The notes below the pieces were generated by a model, which saw only the letters and a list, made by a program, of their open reading frames with translations, searched no databases and was not told the origin of the DNA. Both the position numbers and the translations under genes were made by a program. DNA of 64,000 nucleotides from positions 1 through 64,000 of the forward strand of contig JAYOLW010000006.1 of assembly GCA_038120515.1 (NCBI GenBank). The letters run 5' to 3'. Positions within the stretch are counted from its first letter, which is position 1, and each line of letters opens with the position of its first letter. Source of the DNA: JADHOX01 sp038120515. Its GTDB lineage: Bacteria; Pseudomonadota; Alphaproteobacteria; Rickettsiales; JABIRX01. This document shows, in pieces, positions 17,150 to 25,701 of the stretch.

Positions 17150-18661
17150 ATGAAAGCAGTAATATTCGCCAGAGTATCATCAAAAGACCAAGAAGAAGGG
17201 CATTCTTTGGATGCTCAGGTTAATAAAGCTTTAGAATATGCAATTGATCATAATTTACAGATTATAAAGCAATTTAAGATTATTGAAAGTTCTACTAAGG
17301 GCAAAAGACCTGAATTTAAGCAGATGATTGATTTCATTAAGCAGTCAAAAGATAAAGTAGCTGTGCTTGCTTATAATACAGATCGTCTGCAAAGAGATTT
17401 TGACGAGCAATCCCTTGAATTAAAAAGCCTAGTAAACAAAGATAAAGCGGAGATACATTTTATCAGCACAGGTCAAATAATCAGTTCAAAGGCTGACTCA
17501 AGCACGAAATTTAGATATGGTTTAGATGTTCTACTTGCAAATGACTATTCAAATAGAATTAGTGATAATGTAAAGCGTAGCAATCAGAAGAAACTTGATG
17601 AGGGTACGATACTTGGTGATTCTCCACTTGGTTATCTCAACAAGCCAAGAGTTGATAAGAAAAAGGAAAAAGTTGATGTTTATGTTGATCCTGAGCGTGG
17701 TCATTTAGTTAAGAAGATGTTTGAAGATTACTCAACAGGTCTTCACTCAATGGAAGATTTGAGAATATGGGCCGATGAAGTTGGGTTGAGAAGTAAAAAA
17801 GATTGTAAGATTGGCAAAAGCCAAATTGAGAAGATGTTAAGAAACCCATTTTATTATGGCTATATGCAATATCATGGGAAGCTATATAAACATATTCACC
17901 CAAGGCTGATATCCAAAGAATTATATGATGAATGCCAAGAGGTAAAGAGTGGCAGAAGAAAAACTAAATCAAAAAGAACTCAGAAACCTTTTGTATTAAA
18001 AGGAATGCTTAAATGTCATCATTGTGGTTGTGCATATAGCCCAGAGATTAAAAAGAGCAAATATGTCTATATGCGACCAACTAAAAGCAGAGGAGATTGC
18101 AATTATTGCTTTCACCTCAATGAAAATAAAATCTTATCTCAAATTGAAGATGTTTTAAAAGGAATGCATATTCCTAAAAATATATTAGTTGAAATAGGTG
18201 AAGAATTAAAGAGGAGCTCAAATCAAGAGCATCAACATCAAATGCAAGAAAACAAAAGATTGCACAAACTGTATGATGCAGCTCAAGCTAAATCTAAAAG
18301 AATAAGAGAGCTTTATATAGATGGGGGTTTTAACAAAGAAGAATATGATGAAAGTATGATGGATTTAGAAGCTGAAAGACATAATCTTAAAGTGAGGTTG
18401 GAAAAGCTATCAAATGCAGATGAAGGCTTTAATCAAAACATCTCAACCATATTTGAATTAGCCTCAAAATCCCATGAATTATTTAAAAGTTCGGATATTG
18501 AAGAAAAGAGGAGGATTATCAGTTTGTTATTTTCGAACTTATCAATGGAGGCTGAGAAGATAGTGTATGTGATGCGTAAGCCATTTGATATGTTCTTAAA
18601 TCAGACTGATCGTCTACATTGGCTCCCCGGGAAAGATTCGAACTTCCGACCAATTGATTAA
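17150..18661 (+). CDS. Large serine recombinase ending inside tRNA-Asn
   Basis: The 503-aa protein has a resolvase catalytic domain with the nucleophile in FARVSSKDQEEGHSLDAQ (residues about 5-22) and the supporting Arg in YNTDRLQRDF. Next come a recombinase domain (GDSPLGYLNKPRV...SKSQIEKMLRNPFYYGYMQY) and a zinc ribbon (KGMLKCHHCGCAYSP, then CNYCFHL), followed by a coiled coil (about 385-430). An AAGGAAG ribosome site precedes the ATG at 17150. The last 13 codons (WLPGKDSNFRPID) and the stop are the antisense of tRNA-Asn. The integration event therefore supplies the gene's 3' end, and the junction is the likely attachment site. It appears intact. Confidence 0.9.
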   Translation: MKAVIFARVSSKDQEEGHSLDAQVNKALEYAIDHNLQIIKQFKIIESSTKGKRPEFKQMIDFIKQSKDKVAVLAYNTDRLQRDFDEQSLELKSLVNKDKAEIHFISTGQIISSKADSSTKFRYGLDVLLANDYSNRISDNVKRSNQKKLDEGTILGDSPLGYLNKPRVDKKKEKVDVYVDPERGHLVKKMFEDYSTGLHSMEDLRIWADEVGLRSKKDCKIGKSQIEKMLRNPFYYGYMQYHGKLYKHIHPRLISKELYDECQEVKSGRRKTKSKRTQKPFVLKGMLKCHHCGCAYSPEIKKSKYVYMRPTKSRGDCNYCFHLNENKILSQIEDVLKGMHIPKNILVEIGEELKRSSNQEHQHQMQENKRLHKLYDAAQAKSKRIRELYIDGGFNKEEYDESMMDLEAERHNLKVRLEKLSNADEGFNQNISTIFELASKSHELFKSSDIEEKRRIISLLFSNLSMEAEKIVYVMRKPFDMFLNQTDRLHWLPGKDSNFRPID

Positions 18662-18694
18662 CAGTCAACTGCTCTACCGCTGAGCTACCGGGGA
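18620..18694 (-). tRNA. tRNA-Asn(GUU)
   Basis: On the minus strand a full cloverleaf is visible. The acceptor TCCCCGG pairs with CCGGGGA, followed by G and an encoded CCA. The D-arm is AGCTCAGCGGTAGAGCA, the anticodon loop CTGTTAA has GTT, and the T-arm carries GTTCGAATC. Its 3' part overlaps the serine recombinase gene on the other strand by 42 bases, so the gene was kept whole by the integrated element. Confidence 0.96.
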
Positions 18695-18817
18695 ACACCA
18701 ATTGGCACAGCTTATATCGAACTCTATTGTAGTTTTCAATAAATTTTTTAAAGAATTGCTAAATATTACTTTTTCTTTGATTGAAATTATGCTAATATCC
18801 TCCGAAAATTATAAATT

Positions 18818-19792
18818 ATGAAATTACATATTTTTATTTTATTAAGCTTTATTTTTATTTCAAAAATAGCAATTTCATCAATTAACCAGACGCCAATACC
18901 TAATATGACAGAATTTAATAATTTAACAGATGAAGAAAGATATATCATTGAAGATAAAGGCACGGAAGCGCCATATTCTGGTGAATATTGGGACTTTAAT
19001 GAGGTAGGTAAATATAATTGCAAAAGATGTGGCGCGCATTTATTTAATTCAAATACTAAATTCTCAGCAAGTTGTGGGTGGCCAAGTTTTGATGAGTCAA
19101 TAACAGGCAGTGTGCTAAAAGTTCCAGATAGTGATGGTGTAAGAACCGAAATCCTCTGCGCTAAATGTGGTGGGCATTTAGGTCATGTTTTTTATGGTGA
19201 GGGATTTACTGATAAAAACACTAGATATTGCGTTAATTCATTATCACTAGATTTTGAAAATAACGATATGCATGCTGATCATAATCATGATGATGACGTA
19301 TATCAGTTAACTGAAGCAAACGCTTATTTTGCTGGTGGCTGTTTTTGGGGTGTTGAGCATTACCTTGAGCAGTTAGATGGTGTAAAATCTGTAGTATCAG
19401 GATTTATGGGTGGGCATGTTAAAAACCCAACATATGAACAAGTTGTTTATACAGATACTGGGCATGCAGAAACTGTAGAGGTTATTTATGATCCTAGTAA
19501 AATTTCGTTTGAAGAATTAACGAAATATTTCTTTGAAATTCATGACCCAACACAACTAAATAGGCAAGGACCGGATGTTGGTAAGCAGTATCGTTCGGTG
19601 ATTTTTTATAATAATGATGAAGAAAAGGAAATTACATTTAATTTAATTGAGATTCTTAAATCTAAAGGTTTTGATGTTGTAACAAAAGTTCAGGAAGTTT
19701 CAGAATTTTATGCTGCTGAAGATTACCACCAAAATTACTACAATAAAACCGGCGGTGTGCCTTATTGTCATGCCTATAAAAAGAAATTTTAA
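18818..19792 (+). CDS. Exported MsrB-MsrA fusion, methionine sulfoxide reductase
   Basis: This 324-aa protein repairs oxidised methionines of both stereochemistries. An N-terminal signal peptide (LHIFILLSFIFISKIAIS) sends it to the periplasm. The MsrB domain (about 31-147) has zinc-binding CKRC (68/71) and CAKC (114/117) and the catalytic Cys138 in RYCVNS. A His/Asp linker (DMHADHNHDDD) leads to the MsrA domain (about 167-324) with catalytic Cys175 in GGCFWG and a likely resolving Cys near the end (GVPYCHAY). The B-before-A order is the less common arrangement. It stands next to the tRNA and is the first chromosomal gene after the island. Confidence 0.93.
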   Translation: MKLHIFILLSFIFISKIAISSINQTPIPNMTEFNNLTDEERYIIEDKGTEAPYSGEYWDFNEVGKYNCKRCGAHLFNSNTKFSASCGWPSFDESITGSVLKVPDSDGVRTEILCAKCGGHLGHVFYGEGFTDKNTRYCVNSLSLDFENNDMHADHNHDDDVYQLTEANAYFAGGCFWGVEHYLEQLDGVKSVVSGFMGGHVKNPTYEQVVYTDTGHAETVEVIYDPSKISFEELTKYFFEIHDPTQLNRQGPDVGKQYRSVIFYNNDEEKEITFNLIEILKSKGFDVVTKVQEVSEFYAAEDYHQNYYNKTGGVPYCHAYKKKF

Positions 19793-20209
19793 TTAGGCAG
19801 CGAAAATATAACTATCATCTTTAAAGGCTTTAAACTCTAGAACATTTAAAGAAGGGTCGTAAATCATAAACGTTGCCTGCTCGCCAACCTTACCTTTAAA
19901 TCTTATATGTGGATCGCATATAAATTCGATATCATTAGCTTTAAGCTTATCTACGATTTTTTCCCATTCATCCCATTCGAGTACAATGCCAAAATGTCGA
20001 CATGGAGATTTCATATTATCTACCAATGTACTTTGAACAATATGAACCTCTTCAGGAGCAATATGAGTAACAAGTTGATGACCAAAGAAATTCCAGTCAA
20101 TCCATTCATTTGAGCTTCGACCTCTCTCGCATTCAAACAAATCGCCATAGAATTTAATTGAACTTTCTAAATCTCTTACTGGAATTGCTAAATGAAAAGG
20201 TCTTACCAT
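19793..20209 (-). CDS. VOC-family (glyoxalase-like) protein
   Basis: The 138-aa protein has the vicinal-oxygen-chelate fold pattern, with an initial HLAIPVRDLESSIKFYGDLFECERG and a second half ending DPSLNVLEFKAF. Likely metal ligands are the His in the first strand, the His of RHFGIVLEW and the Glu of NVLEFKAF. The family includes glyoxalases, dioxygenases and resistance proteins, and nothing here shows the substrate. Its stop directly abuts the msrBA stop, with the two genes convergent, so it does not share their transcript. Confidence 0.85.
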   Translation of the reverse strand: MVRPFHLAIPVRDLESSIKFYGDLFECERGRSSNEWIDWNFFGHQLVTHIAPEEVHIVQSTLVDNMKSPCRHFGIVLEWDEWEKIVDKLKANDIEFICDPHIRFKGKVGEQATFMIYDPSLNVLEFKAFKDDSYIFAA

Positions 20210-20331
20210 ATAAATTAATTAAAAGTTGTTTAATTAGTGAACAGTATATAAAATTTTACAAATGAATAATTCTCCACTAGGTTGAAAAATTTTCATACTA
20301 AAGAAGTAATGATTATTTGATATTATTTATT

Positions 20332-21177
20332 ATGGCAAGCGATTTTTGTTCAAAAAAAATGTTGGTTTCAGTTGTAATACCGATATATAATCGTATTGAA
20401 TTTGTTACAAAAGCAATATCTTCAGTTATAAAACAGCTTTATCATGATTGGGAGTTAATAATTGTTGATGATGGTTCAGTGGATAAGACATTTGAGCTAT
20501 TATCAGAACAATATCAGAATTATGAAAATATCAAAATACTAAAACAATCTAATAAAGGCGTAAGTTCTGCAAGAAATTTAGGTATTAAAAATGCTTCAGG
20601 AGAATGGATTGCATTTCTTGATTCGGATGATTTCTTTCATAGTGATAAACTTACCAAACAGGTTGATTACATAATGCAAAACCCTGGTTATAAATTATGT
20701 CATACCGAAGAAATATGGTATCGTGATGGCGTAAGAATTAATCCTCATAAGAAACATCAAAAACTTCATGGCGCAATTTTTGCAAATTCTGTTAAAATTT
20801 GCTCGATTTCTATCTCTACAGTAATGGTGCATAAATCAATTTTTACGGAGTTGGGTGATTTTGACGAATCGATGCCAGCCTGTGAGGATTATGATTTTTG
20901 GCTTAGAATTACAGCTAAATATCCAGTGTTATTTTTAGACGAATATCTAACGACTAAACATGGTGGTCATGCTGATCAATTATCAAGAAAATATTATGCA
21001 ATGGATCGTTTTAGAATTTACGCGTTAAATAAAATTATTACAAAGGGTAATCTTAGCCAAGATCAAAAAGAATTGGCCTTAGCAGAGTTTAGCAAAAAAA
21101 AGAAAATTTTGCTAAAAGGTGCAATTAAGCATGATAATCAGCATTTAATAGCTGAAATTAACGAATATAAAATTTAA
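20332..21177 (+). CDS. Family 2 glycosyltransferase
   Basis: This 281-aa protein transfers a sugar from a nucleotide-sugar donor. The GT-A fold begins with VSVVIPIYNRIEFVTKAISSV. It has the nucleotide-binding DDGSVDKT, the DxD-like metal motif in AFLDSDDFFH, and an ED motif in CEDYDFWLRI that could serve as catalytic base. No membrane segment is present, so it works at the cytoplasmic side. The first Met of ATGGCAAGC at 20332 is chosen over an upstream TTG. It stands alone rather than in a polysaccharide cluster, so the acceptor is unknown. Its last 4 bases overlap convergent nadB. Confidence 0.88.
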   Translation: MASDFCSKKMLVSVVIPIYNRIEFVTKAISSVIKQLYHDWELIIVDDGSVDKTFELLSEQYQNYENIKILKQSNKGVSSARNLGIKNASGEWIAFLDSDDFFHSDKLTKQVDYIMQNPGYKLCHTEEIWYRDGVRINPHKKHQKLHGAIFANSVKICSISISTVMVHKSIFTELGDFDESMPACEDYDFWLRITAKYPVLFLDEYLTTKHGGHADQLSRKYYAMDRFRIYALNKIITKGNLSQDQKELALAEFSKKKKILLKGAIKHDNQHLIAEINEYKI

Positions 21178-22682
21178 CCAATAAAATGACTGCCGATTGA
21201 TTTTTTACGTCTTGTTGCTGCGTTGGTAATTTTCTTGGCAATAATTAGTAAATTTTGTGTCTCGATTAGAGTTTTGTTATTGCCTTTAATCTTCTCAATA
21301 AATTTAAAAGCCTTAAGTAGGGTTTGTGCTTTCTTAAGTGATTCCGATGAGCGGACAAGACTAACATTCTCCCACATTATTTTTTGAATCTGTGATTTTA
21401 TCTCAATAAGCTTAGATTCCTGTATTTCATCATTAGCAATTTCTGTAGTTTTTGTATCATAAAATTCAGGTAATTGAAAAGCTGAGTTTACGATATCAAT
21501 TGCCGCGCGATGTGCAAATACTAGGCCATCAAGTAAAGAATTTGATGCTAAACGATTAGCACCATGACAACCATTACATGATACTTCACCAATTGCATAT
21601 AGTGACTTAATATTCGTTCTACCATTAATATCAGTCGCAACACCTCCCATAGTAAAATGACTACAAGGAGTTACGGGCAGAAGGTCTTTGGTTAAATCAT
21701 AACCATGCTCTAAACAAAATTGATAAATCTTTGGAAACTTATCAGCAACATTATGTTTTAATTCAGCGAAACTTAGATAAATAGGATCTTCACCTTGATT
21801 TGATTCAAAGAAAATAGAACGTGCAACAATATCACGAGGCGCAAGTTCTTTATCCTTATGATATTTATGCATAAATTCTTCATATTTATGATTTAGCAAT
21901 TTTGCACCACTGCCTCTTGTAGCTTCAGATATTAGAAATATTTTATTTTCGGCATAAGTAAATCCAGTTGGATGAAATTGCATAAACTCCATATCTTTTA
22001 ATCTACAACCAGCTTTCAGAGCTAGAGCAATGCCATCTCCTGTAGATATCTCAGGGTTTGAAGAATATTGATAAATTGACGCAGCCCCACCAGTTGCTAA
22101 AATAGTTGCTTTAGATATAAAATGATAATTTTGCCTTATATCAAAACCAGAGCAGCCAATTATTTGATCATTTTCTTTTATTAAATTAGCAATGAAAATT
22201 TCAGCAAAAATGCTAATATTGGCGTTTTGCTTTACTAGCTTTATAAGGTTTCTGGTAATTTCGTAACCTGTATAATCTTTATGGTGAAGGATTCTAGATT
22301 CGCTATGCGCAGCTTCGCGGCCAAAATCTAGTTCATTATCAGCTCCTGTATCAAATTTGATACCATACTCGATTAATTCTCGAACTCTTGCTGGTCCTTC
22401 TTCAGTAAGTATTTTAACAGCAGCTTTTTTGTTATGAAAACAGCCAGCTTTCAATGTATCATCATAATGAGACTTAATTGAATCTTTAGGTAGCATTGCA
22501 GCGGCAATTCCGCCTTGTGCATAACGTGATGAGCTTTCACTAATTTTATCTTTTGATATCAGAGCAATTTTCCCATGTGGAGCAAGTTTAAGCGCAAGTG
22601 ATAAACCGGCAATACCTGAGCCGATGATGATAAAATCAAAAATATGTTGCTGATTCTGAGGGGCTAATTTTTTAAGCTTCAA
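21174..22682 (-). CDS. nadB: L-aspartate oxidase
   Basis: NadB oxidises L-aspartate to iminoaspartate, the first step of de novo NAD synthesis; NadA uses the product. The FAD-binding motif FIIIGSGIAGLSLA stands near the N-terminus. The flavoprotein signatures SSRYAQGGIAAAM, RILHHKDYTG, EFMQFHPTGF, HFTMGGVATD and the final NRLASNSLLDGLVF are all present. The ATG upstream (22739) would make a 68-base overlap with nfuA and an unusual N-terminal extension. A TTG at 22682 (or 22691) gives the normal family length, so I use 22682 but consider it uncertain. Confidence 0.93.
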   Translation of the reverse strand: MKLKKLAPQNQQHIFDFIIIGSGIAGLSLALKLAPHGKIALISKDKISESSSRYAQGGIAAAMLPKDSIKSHYDDTLKAGCFHNKKAAVKILTEEGPARVRELIEYGIKFDTGADNELDFGREAAHSESRILHHKDYTGYEITRNLIKLVKQNANISIFAEIFIANLIKENDQIIGCSGFDIRQNYHFISKATILATGGAASIYQYSSNPEISTGDGIALALKAGCRLKDMEFMQFHPTGFTYAENKIFLISEATRGSGAKLLNHKYEEFMHKYHKDKELAPRDIVARSIFFESNQGEDPIYLSFAELKHNVADKFPKIYQFCLEHGYDLTKDLLPVTPCSHFTMGGVATDINGRTNIKSLYAIGEVSCNGCHGANRLASNSLLDGLVFAHRAAIDIVNSAFQLPEFYDTKTTEIANDEIQESKLIEIKSQIQKIMWENVSLVRSSESLKKAQTLLKAFKFIEKIKGNNKTLIETQNLLIIAKKITNAATRRKKSIGSHFIG

Positions 22683-23232
22683 CTGCTTCAACGCGAATAA
22701 CTTCTGGAATATAATGCTTAAGCATATTTTCAATACCACCTTTTAAAGTATCAGTCGAGCTAGGGCAACCTGAACAGGCACCATGCATTTCAAGATAAAC
22801 AACACCTTCTTCGAAATTATGAAAGATAATATCGCCACCATCCATTGCAACAGCAGGTCTAACTCTTTCTTCTAATAATTCTTTGATTTGCTTAACGATT
22901 TCACTGTCATCTTCATTGATGTCATTTGAGATGTTATTTGGTTTTTTATCAATAATGACTTCAAGGCCAGCAACCAGGTGATCCATAACACATGAGATAA
23001 TTTCAGGCTTTAAAACTTCCCATTCAATATCTTCAGCTTTGGTAATAGCGATAAAATCCGAGCCAAAAAATATACCTTGAACAAATTCAATTTGAAATAA
23101 TTTTTGCGCAAGTGGTGAGTTGCTTAAATCATCATCTTGTGCATATGCAGCCGTACCTTTTTTCATAATAGGCATGCCAGCGGTAAATTTTAAAGTCGAT
23201 GGATTAGGTGTTTCAAAAGTTTGTATGAACAT
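22672..23232 (-). CDS. nfuA: NifU-like Fe-S scaffold/carrier (Nfu family)
   Basis: This 186-aa protein delivers Fe-S clusters to client enzymes. The N-terminal Nfu domain (MFIQTFETPNPSTLKF to about residue 90) is the form found in mitochondria and alphaproteobacteria. The C-terminal NifU domain has DGGDIIF and the cluster-binding Cys pair in ACSGCPSS. It precedes nadB and overlaps it by about 11 bases when the TTG start is used. Nfu proteins mature 4Fe-4S enzymes, which would include NadA, the partner of NadB. Confidence 0.93.
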   Translation of the reverse strand: MFIQTFETPNPSTLKFTAGMPIMKKGTAAYAQDDDLSNSPLAQKLFQIEFVQGIFFGSDFIAITKAEDIEWEVLKPEIISCVMDHLVAGLEVIIDKKPNNISNDINEDDSEIVKQIKELLEERVRPAVAMDGGDIIFHNFEEGVVYLEMHGACSGCPSSTDTLKGGIENMLKHYIPEVIRVEAVEA

Positions 23233-23299
23233 AACGCAAATTTTTTGAAAAATTATAGCCTATTAAGCTCTAGCATGCAAATAAAATCTATCGCTATTT

Positions 23300-25456
23300 T
23301 TAGAAGAAATTATAAGGATCAACATCCAGTTTAATTGAAGTAGTTGATTTGGGTTTGAATTTAGCAAAAAAGTCACGCAGCATTTGCTGAATATTCTTAC
23401 CAGTTTTATATTTTATTAAAATCCTAAAGCGATATTTTCCTCTTAAAAAGTAAATTGGAGCCGTGATAGGCCCAAGGATTTTGACATCTTTAAATTGCGG
23501 CAAATTAAAAGCAATTTGATTGGCAGTTTCTTTGGCCTCATTTTCATTGTGATTAGAAATTATTATTGCCAAAAACTTACTATATGGCGGCAAATCAAAA
23601 TTTTTACGTTGGGTTTTCTCAAACTCAATCAAACCATTAGCATCATAATTTTGAATAGCTTCAAGGAGCGGATGTTTTGGATCAAAGCTTTGGATATAAA
23701 CCTCACCCGCTTTTGCTTCTCTTCCGGCACGTCCGGCAATTTGGTTTAATAATTGATATAGTTTCTCGCTACAGCGTAAATTATTAATTTCATTTGAATT
23801 TAAATCACCGTCAATAACGGTAACATTTGTAAGTTCTGGAAAATGATGACCTTTGGCAATAATTTGCGTTCCTATAATAATATCAATTTGCTTTTGTTGC
23901 ATTTGTTGAATGATTTCAGCAAAATCTTTTTCACTGGTTTCTGCTGAGATTATAACCGATTTTTTATCTGGAAAGATTTTAACAACTTCTTCATGAATTC
24001 TCTCAATTCCTGGTCCGAAAGCAACTAAATCAGGGTGATGACATTTAGGGCAGCTATCTGGAATTGGCTCGTGATATTCACAGTGATGACAATGAAGTTT
24101 TTTGGTCTTGCGATGTTCAACTAAATAAATGGCGCAGTTTGGACATTCAAATTTATGACCGCAGCCATTACAGATTTTTATTGGTGCAAATCCACGTCTG
24201 TTTAAATAAATCAATGATTGTTCACCTTTAGCAAGCACGGCTCTTATAGCTTTTATTGCTGGATCTGATATGAAATGATTAGGTTTTAATTGTTCATTTG
24301 TCATATCTATCAAATTGATTTTTGGCATTGCACTTTCATTAAATCTAGTGGCCAGATCAATTTTATGATATTTACCAAGGTCGCAATTCACTAAGCTTTC
24401 AAGTGATGGAGTTGCTGATGCTAAAATAATTTCAGCATCTTCAAATTTAGCGCGTGCAACAGCCATATCTCTTGCGTGATAGATAACAATTTCCTCTTGT
24501 TTATATGAGGTATCATGCTCTTCATCAATTATGATTAGATCAAGCTTTTTAAAAGGCAGCATCAGTAGGGATCTTGTGCCTATGATAAGTCTTATATTGC
24601 CAGAGTTAATACCGCTTATTATTTTCTCTTTTTGTTTTTTAGGCGTAAGTGAATGCCAAATCGGCACATCTATATTAAATCGATTTTTGATCTTCTCATG
24701 TAATTGTTTAGTTAAGATTATTTCTGGAACTAAAATAATAATCTGACCAGACGAGCTTGTAAGTTTAGTCCTGATATATTCTAGATATATCTCAGTTTTT
24801 CCAGAGCCAGTAACACCGTTAAGCACTGAAATGTTAGTTTTATTAGTTTGAAATATTTGCGTCAGTTCTGCCAAAGAGCCAATCTGGGCGTTAGAAAGCT
24901 TCGGAGGGTTAAAAGTAAATTCCTGTTTTTGGTAATTAAATTGAATAGTTTTTTGCTCTTCTTTTAGAAAACCATTTTTTGCTTGCTCTCTGATATATGC
25001 TCTGCTGACATCAAGCTCATTAACTAAAGTTTCTAAATCCTCTTGAGTTTTATTTTGAAGATAATCTAAAATTAATTGTCTTTTAGATGTTATTTTTTCT
25101 GGAGCCTTGGCAATGGATATTAACGATTGCAATTGGCTAATTTCGGCAAAATTATTAATTACCATTTTATAAACCATGCCTATTGAAGCTAGATTATATT
25201 TGCTAAAGAAATTGAGGAATTCGATTAATTGCTTGGAGAGTCTATATTCAGATAAATGCCTTTGTATAGGTTTTAATTTTTTAAAGTCAGAATGATCTTT
25301 AACGCCAATTATCACACCTAATACTTTCTGTCTGCCAAATTCAATCTCAACAACATCACCAATATTAAGTTTTTTATCTAAGCCAAGATAATCAAAAGCT
25401 TTATCCATCTTCACAGCCGGAATAATTTGATATATTGGTTTAGATAAATTTGACAT
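23300..25456 (-). CDS. priA: Primosomal protein N', replication restart helicase
   Basis: The 718-aa protein restarts stalled replication forks by loading the replisome. It has the N-terminal 3'-DNA-binding domain, SF2 helicase motifs (Walker A GVTGSGKTEIYLEY, motif II IIDEEHDTSYKQE, motif III ASATPSLES), and zinc-binding Cys pairs (CNGCGHKFECPNC and CHHCEYHEPIPDSCPKC; several CxxC). The C-terminal GRAGREAKAGEVYIQ follows. The ATG at 25456 (MSNLSKPIYQIIP) matches the family N-terminus; the longer frame upstream is not supported. The gene stands alone, divergent from a short ORF. Confidence 0.95.
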   Translation of the reverse strand: MSNLSKPIYQIIPAVKMDKAFDYLGLDKKLNIGDVVEIEFGRQKVLGVIIGVKDHSDFKKLKPIQRHLSEYRLSKQLIEFLNFFSKYNLASIGMVYKMVINNFAEISQLQSLISIAKAPEKITSKRQLILDYLQNKTQEDLETLVNELDVSRAYIREQAKNGFLKEEQKTIQFNYQKQEFTFNPPKLSNAQIGSLAELTQIFQTNKTNISVLNGVTGSGKTEIYLEYIRTKLTSSSGQIIILVPEIILTKQLHEKIKNRFNIDVPIWHSLTPKKQKEKIISGINSGNIRLIIGTRSLLMLPFKKLDLIIIDEEHDTSYKQEEIVIYHARDMAVARAKFEDAEIILASATPSLESLVNCDLGKYHKIDLATRFNESAMPKINLIDMTNEQLKPNHFISDPAIKAIRAVLAKGEQSLIYLNRRGFAPIKICNGCGHKFECPNCAIYLVEHRKTKKLHCHHCEYHEPIPDSCPKCHHPDLVAFGPGIERIHEEVVKIFPDKKSVIISAETSEKDFAEIIQQMQQKQIDIIIGTQIIAKGHHFPELTNVTVIDGDLNSNEINNLRCSEKLYQLLNQIAGRAGREAKAGEVYIQSFDPKHPLLEAIQNYDANGLIEFEKTQRKNFDLPPYSKFLAIIISNHNENEAKETANQIAFNLPQFKDVKILGPITAPIYFLRGKYRFRILIKYKTGKNIQQMLRDFFAKFKPKSTTSIKLDVDPYNFF

Positions 25457-25579
25457 TGAGTAACTAATAACGATGCAGTTAAATTGCCTAAATTTAGCTA
25501 ATTTGCAAGTTTCTCTCATCAATATCAGCAAATATCAAAAGAAACTAAATTATTCACTGGTAGGTTAAAAGAGGAAAAT

Positions 25580-25699
25580 TTGAAAACTAAAGATATTAAT
25601 GGTAATCCTATTGAAATTGGACATAGATTAAAACGAATACCGCCTGAAATAGCAGGTATTGTTTGCTCAAACATAAATGACGCTTCGATTAAGAGGTAA
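25580..25699 (+). CDS. Possible 39-aa protein
   Basis: A short frame opens with TTG at 25580 behind a GAGGA ribosome site 4 bases upstream, and ends at 25699. The product begins LKTKDINGNPIEIGHRLKRI and contains PPEIAGIVCSNIN. The pattern DxxGNPIEIGHR resembles the start of small barrel-type hypothetical proteins. It ends 2 bases before the convergent RimK-like gene. It could equally be a remnant of a longer gene. Confidence 0.35.
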   Translation: MKTKDINGNPIEIGHRLKRIPPEIAGIVCSNINDASIKR

Positions 25700-25701
25700 A
25701 T

